From contig JAHBMJ010005864.1 in assembly GCA_018398765.1 (NCBI GenBank), positions 14,549 through 62,761 on the forward strand: 48,213 nucleotides of DNA, given 5' to 3'. Below the pieces are notes generated by a model that was given only the letters and a program-made list of their open reading frames with translations, was not told where the DNA came from and ran no database searches. Origin of the DNA: Chromera velia. Lineage: Eukaryota; Sar; Chromeraceae. Position 1 is the first letter of the stretch, and each line of letters starts with the position of its first letter. The position numbers and the translations under genes are program-made. Of the stretch, positions 44,342 to 48,213 are shown one piece after another.

Positions 44342-47300
44342 CAGGCGTATCGAGACGCTTTTGCATGGAGTCCGTTTGTCACATGAAGTCCGTTTGTCAC
44401 ATTACAAGAAGGCAACTGCATGTCCAGCTGTTTAAATGAGAATGTACCAGGAGAAAGGGAGAGAGGGGGTGTAAAAGAGGAGAAAAGGAAAAGGCAAGAA
44501 AGGAAGGAAGGAAGGAAGAAAGAAAGACAGTGACATGAAAGATCGATGTTTTGATTGATTGATCCATTCGACCCGACCGACACATGCCCTTTCTTTGTTT
44601 CGGCGGCAGGCACCAGTGGTCTCTCAATCTGTCTGTCTGTCTGTCGTGTGTTCGATGGACGGACTGACGGATACCAGTGAGTTTGTTTGTACTGAAATGC
44701 ACGAAAACTTTTCAGTTCCACTGAGGGCTTCATTTTCAAAGGGACGGGGAGGGGAGGGAAAGAAAGGGAGGAGAAGAGCGATCGACTAATTCATGATGCC
44801 TCGACTAATTTTAAAGGTTTGGTCTCTCGATGGAGGGCTGCTGCTGTGCTCGTTCGCGTCAGTCACTGAAGGAGCCGTGTAAGCTGTTTTTGTTTGATTT
44901 CTCTATTTATTTCTTCTCTATTTGTCTTTCTCTTTTTGATGGCCCCTCATCTCCCCTCCATCCTTTCACGTCTTCTGCCTGCTTCCTGCCTTGTTTCTTT
45001 CCGTCTGCCTTCTTTCCTGCCGTCTTCCTCTTTGCTTTTCGTCTTCCTTCTCACTTAATTCTGGTCTGAATTCCGTTTTCGGCTTCGGTTTCAGTGACTG
45101 CAGCTGAGCCGGGCAGGCAGTTAGCACCAACATGCAGGTGTTGTGTTTGCCGTTGCAAAGAAAGGGGGAAAGGGAAATTAGAGGAAGAGTTGTTAGGAAA
45201 GGAGGGCGGTGAGCGGATTCCTTTACGATGGGGGGAGAGTCAATCACAACAATCCTCCCTCTGTGTGTCCGTGGCAGAAGAAGAAAGAAACAGCTAGAGA
45301 AAGAGGTCTTTCTTGTTGCAAGGCGCTTTCAAGAGAGTGGCTTTAGACATGCATCACGGGCCCGCGCGATTCGTTCAGAGCAGATCGATGGGCGAATCTT
45401 CCCTCCAGCCCCTCTTTCCCCTTTTTCTTTCTGTTTGTCTTGCTCTCTTTCCGTCCTTTCGTCCTTCATGCCCTGCCACCGCCAGCTGACTGTACTGGAC
45501 GGGTCCTCTGTGTGTGTGGCCGGGTGGGTCCATTGGGGGCGAGAACGGAGAAATGGGAGGGGGGTGGAGGCCGCAAGAACGTTTGCATTCACGTACGGCA
45601 TCGCAAAGGTTCTCTCTCTCTCTCGGGCACACGCTCCCTCCTGAATTAACGGAAGGAAGGAAGCCCCCCGACAGACAAAGAGACGATGACGGGCCTTCCT
45701 TAACGCTGATTGATTCATGCGAGGCGGGAGTGGAGGNNNGGGGGGGGGGGGGGGGGGGGGGGGGGGTAGGAAGACAAAAGCTGTGTGAGGGAAAGAGGGG
45801 GAAGGTCTGGAAAAGAGGGGGTGAGGAAACGAAAATTCGGGTATGTCTGTGAGAAGGAAAGGAAAGAGAAACTACTGCTCCCGTCTCTCTGCAGATCCTT
45901 CTGACTGCATACCCGTCCGTGCTTGCAGAGACAGCGTAGGCATGTGAGCCTAGCTGTCCATTTCCCCCCCTCCTGTCCCCTGTGCTTCTTTCAGATTCCT
46001 CTGGGGGGGGCCCTACACAGAGAGACCGAAACGCAGCCTCCCGAAAGAATCAGTCCGCCATGATCGAGCCGTCAATTCGAGAGGAAGATCAGACTGTCTC
46101 TGCCTGTTTGTCTATCTTTCTTTCTGCCTTCCTGCTCAGCGTCTTACGTGAAGGAAATGGGGGATGGGGTGCATGCCTGTTTGTACTTCTTCTGTTGCAT
46201 GGATCGACTGCATTCATTCATGCGATGTGGACACTGTCAGGCCCGGCAGGGCACTTTGAGTGAGTGAGGGATCGCGGGGGGAAGAGGGAGGGAAAAGGAG
46301 GAATCCAATGGCTGGCTTGACGAGTAGAATGAAGGAAGCAGGAAAGGGGCAATTCATTCACCTGTTCGTGATTCGTCGTGTATTGTTCGACTGGACAGCT
46401 GCATTGCGGCAATGTCACCACTGTGGCTGGATCGGCAGGAGGGATGGAAGCGTTAGAAAATCGGGTGGCAGGCGTACGTGTATGAGTACTCGCTGAAAAG
46501 GGCCGATCGATGGTGTGCGAGAAAATAAAAAATGAGTACATTTTTTGCCAAATTGTTAATCATGTCTTCGCGTGCCATTGGATTGGCAAGACATTGCATT
46601 GATGTTTAAACCTACAATAACCTACAAAGATATTAAAGTGTTTTAATTTAGACTAAATAACAAACAAATAAAGCAATGTTTTCAAGAGTTTTGATATACG
46701 TACCATTCTAAAATATAGGATGATTGAATGATTATATGAAAGCTTGTTTGATTTTCGAGTTTAATTAATGGATTGTCACAGAGGTAATATGTGAAAGCTT
46801 GTCGAAAGAGATGATCAACACAAAGTATGCGAACATTACAAAGTATATAGATAGAAATATGTAACAATGATATTAGCAATGATATTATGTGCGATACTGG
46901 GACTTGCTTAACGCATGTGCAATGTAAAAACTGGCATGTATAGGTCTAACTATAGGGATATAGTGGGCCTAGTACTGGGCTTTCAATTTTGATTTCTAAA
47001 GCTTTCTTAGATGGGCCCTTTAGAGGGGCGTGGAGTATAAGACCCAGGGCACTGGTAACCCTCGCCGGGGGGTATTGGGGGAGGTAAGGGAAGGGGGGAC
47101 GCGGAAACCTGAAAAAACTCGAGCTGCCCTGCATACTTTTGCGGTCGCCACCCCCTTACGGCCCCCTTTTGAACCCCCCCCCCCTCCGGATCGAGTCTTG
47201 GGCGCCTGGAAAAACCTCTGCCGCCCCCCCCTCCTCCCCTGTATACCATGTATGCAGGAACCATGCAGGCCACGATGCATGCATTGCATGCATTGCGTAT

Positions 47301-47593
47301 GCATGGGTTTGCGGGTTTGCGGAGACGCCGCGGAGAGCCGCGCCCGCGCGGTTTGCATTCAAGACCATAGCTCGGCTGTCCAGCATGCATGTGTGCATGG
47401 GTTTGGCTGCACGCCTGTTAGGTCAAGAGTACATCTTACAGTTGGCCCTCACGACTTGCCGTCTTAGAGTGGCTTTTCCATTTCTTGAGCATCTTCTGAA
47501 GGGCTTCATCCCGTCTGATTTCGTCGTGCATCAAAACTTGAAGTAGTGACCCATACTCACACCACGGCAATCGGACCCGGGTGCGCTGTCTAG
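44342..47593. other. 3.2 kb repeat-rich spacer without a convincing gene
   Basis: Segment 44342-46500 is CT- or GA-biased with GGAA, GACA and TGTC tetranucleotide runs, a G homopolymer with N bases and only chance frames. A frame at 45470-45645 reads QLTVLDGSSVCVAGWVHWG but has no start or domain. Segment 46530-46960 is AT-rich. Segment 46990-47330 is GC-rich with C and G runs and TGCATGCA copies at 47276 and 47285. Minus-strand 47532-47440 could encode a short peptide starting MHDEIRRDEALQKMLKKW, of unknown status. Confidence 0.5.
45737..45766. other. assembly uncertainty: NNN followed by a G homopolymer
   Basis: Three N bases are followed by about 27 G residues. The same kind of G run forms both window ends. 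This is more likely a sequencing or gap-closure artefact than biology, although genuine poly-G in this genome cannot be excluded. Confidence 0.8.
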
Positions 47594-48156
47594 AACGGCT
47601 GTCCCTTCAAATGCCGATCTTACGGCAGAAGAGAAAGAGCTGAGAAAGCAACAAAAGAAAGCGGAAAAAGAAAGACTGAAAGCTGAGAAAGAGGCAACAA
47701 AAGCCGCAAGACAGGCAGAGCAGCAAGCCTCTGCTGGACCCGCCTGTCAGTCAGTCACCTGCCTGCATGCGTTCCGTCTCCGTGCATGCATGGCGCCTCT
47801 GTATACATACGCATGAACACCCTGCTCCTTGCTTTCCCTCATCAGATGACACCCTAACCCCCACATTCGGTCTTCTGGGGCTGATCAACTCCTCGACTCA
47901 GTCGGAAAGGGTATGGACGGACGTGAAGGACATCTGTCCAGAACTCGAGGGAAGGGAAATCTGCGTGCGGGCAAGGCTCCAGAAAAAGGACCAATACCAC
48001 GGCTCCAGTAAGCACCCCTTCTCCTGTCTCGGTCTCACCCCCCGTCTACATGCACTTAAACTACATAGCCGAGGGGGCAGCTGTTTGTGGTGCGGACGTG
48101 TTCCCTCTGTGTGCGTTTGTGTCTGTGTCTTGGTCTTCCCTGCCTCTGTGTGCGTA

Positions 48157-48197
<41 letters not shown>

Positions 48198-48213
48198 GGG
48201 GGGGCGGGGGGGG
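47594..48213 (+). CDS. aspartyl-tRNA synthetase, cytosolic type, N-terminal exons (truncated at right edge)
   Basis: The first recognised exon is about 47594-47745: a lysine/alanine-rich coil, SNADLTAEEKELRKQQKKAE then KERLKAEKEATKAARQAE, ending at a GTCAGT donor. No ATG is in frame, so the start lies in an upstream exon or further 5'. The second exon, 47846-48007 (CATCAG acceptor, GTAAGC donor, phase kept), reads FGLLGLINSSTQSERVWTDV then KDICPELEGREICVRARLQK. This resembles the entry into the anticodon-binding OB fold of eukaryotic AspRS (YG..P.IQS....R..V.VRDL......V.VRARVH). The basic coil is common in eukaryotic AspRS and AsnRS and helps bind tRNA. The catalytic domain lies beyond the window, so AsnRS or a LysRS relative is not excluded. 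Confidence 0.6.
48008..48213. repeat. intron start with GT and GA microsatellites, then G run at the window end
   Basis: After the GTAAGC donor the sequence becomes (GT)n, then (GA)n, then poly-G with one C. The next exon is not reached. Confidence 0.8.

Noticed and set aside
45470-45645. OB-fold-like peptide LTVLDGSSVCVAGWVHWG upstream of the tRNA synthetase
   Set aside because: No start, acceptor or donor supports an exon, it lies 2 kb away from the AspRS exons, and the resemblance is limited to a few residues.

Overview
The window is nuclear DNA of an intron-rich eukaryote. The proteins that can be recognised are VPS15, HflX/GTPBP6, a PSTAIRE CDK and the N-terminus of an aspartyl-tRNA synthetase. 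Introns are GT-AG, acceptors are almost always TGCAG, and donors are strongly biased to GTCAGT. The CDK has the APDVLMGS wording I associate with alveolate/apicomplexan CDKs, and TGCATGCA motifs recur. Together with a secreted alginate lyase-like enzyme, this suggests a photosynthetic alveolate such as a chromerid (Chromera-like). That assignment is inference. Canonical GT donors argue against a dinoflagellate. Both window ends are G homopolymers, and there are N bases at 33840 and 45737-45739, so this is draft assembly.

Left third (1-11.7 kb) is an accessory, transposon-rich zone. Weak coding fragments lie at 54-1370. A 5.9 kb candidate DNA transposon (about 2467-8380) follows, with GGAATAGT-type inverted ends. 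It holds a truncated transposase with a Plavaka/CACTA-like STE.FE..HK motif on the + strand and an unrecognised three-exon gene on the - strand that carries two in-frame stops. Next is a complete but non-autonomous LTR retrotransposon on the - strand (8603-11708), with 403 and 382 bp LTRs and a perfect 5-bp target duplication (AGTAA).

The middle (11.8-29.4 kb) has a MYND zinc-finger gene (-) whose last exon is cut by a 12-bp tandem duplication that creates a stop. It is divergent from a very large VPS15/PIK3R4 gene (+, nine exons, about 2772 aa, kinase-HEAT-WD40). An AT-rich spacer follows, then a secreted two-exon fusion protein (-) with a bacterial-type N-terminal domain, a PL7 alginate lyase domain and two cysteine-rich repeats.

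The right third has an HflX/GTPBP6 ribosome-associated GTPase (+, about 16 small exons, 30106-37841), a small protein of unknown function (-, 39754-40233), a complete 297-aa CDK1-like kinase in eight exons (+, 41016-44341), a long repeat-rich spacer, and the first exons of an aspartyl-tRNA synthetase running off the right edge. AT-rich, gene-free islands separate the GC-rich genes. The housekeeping genes are functionally unrelated (autophagy/endosomal PI3K complex, ribosome GTPase, cell cycle, translation) and show no operon-like logic.
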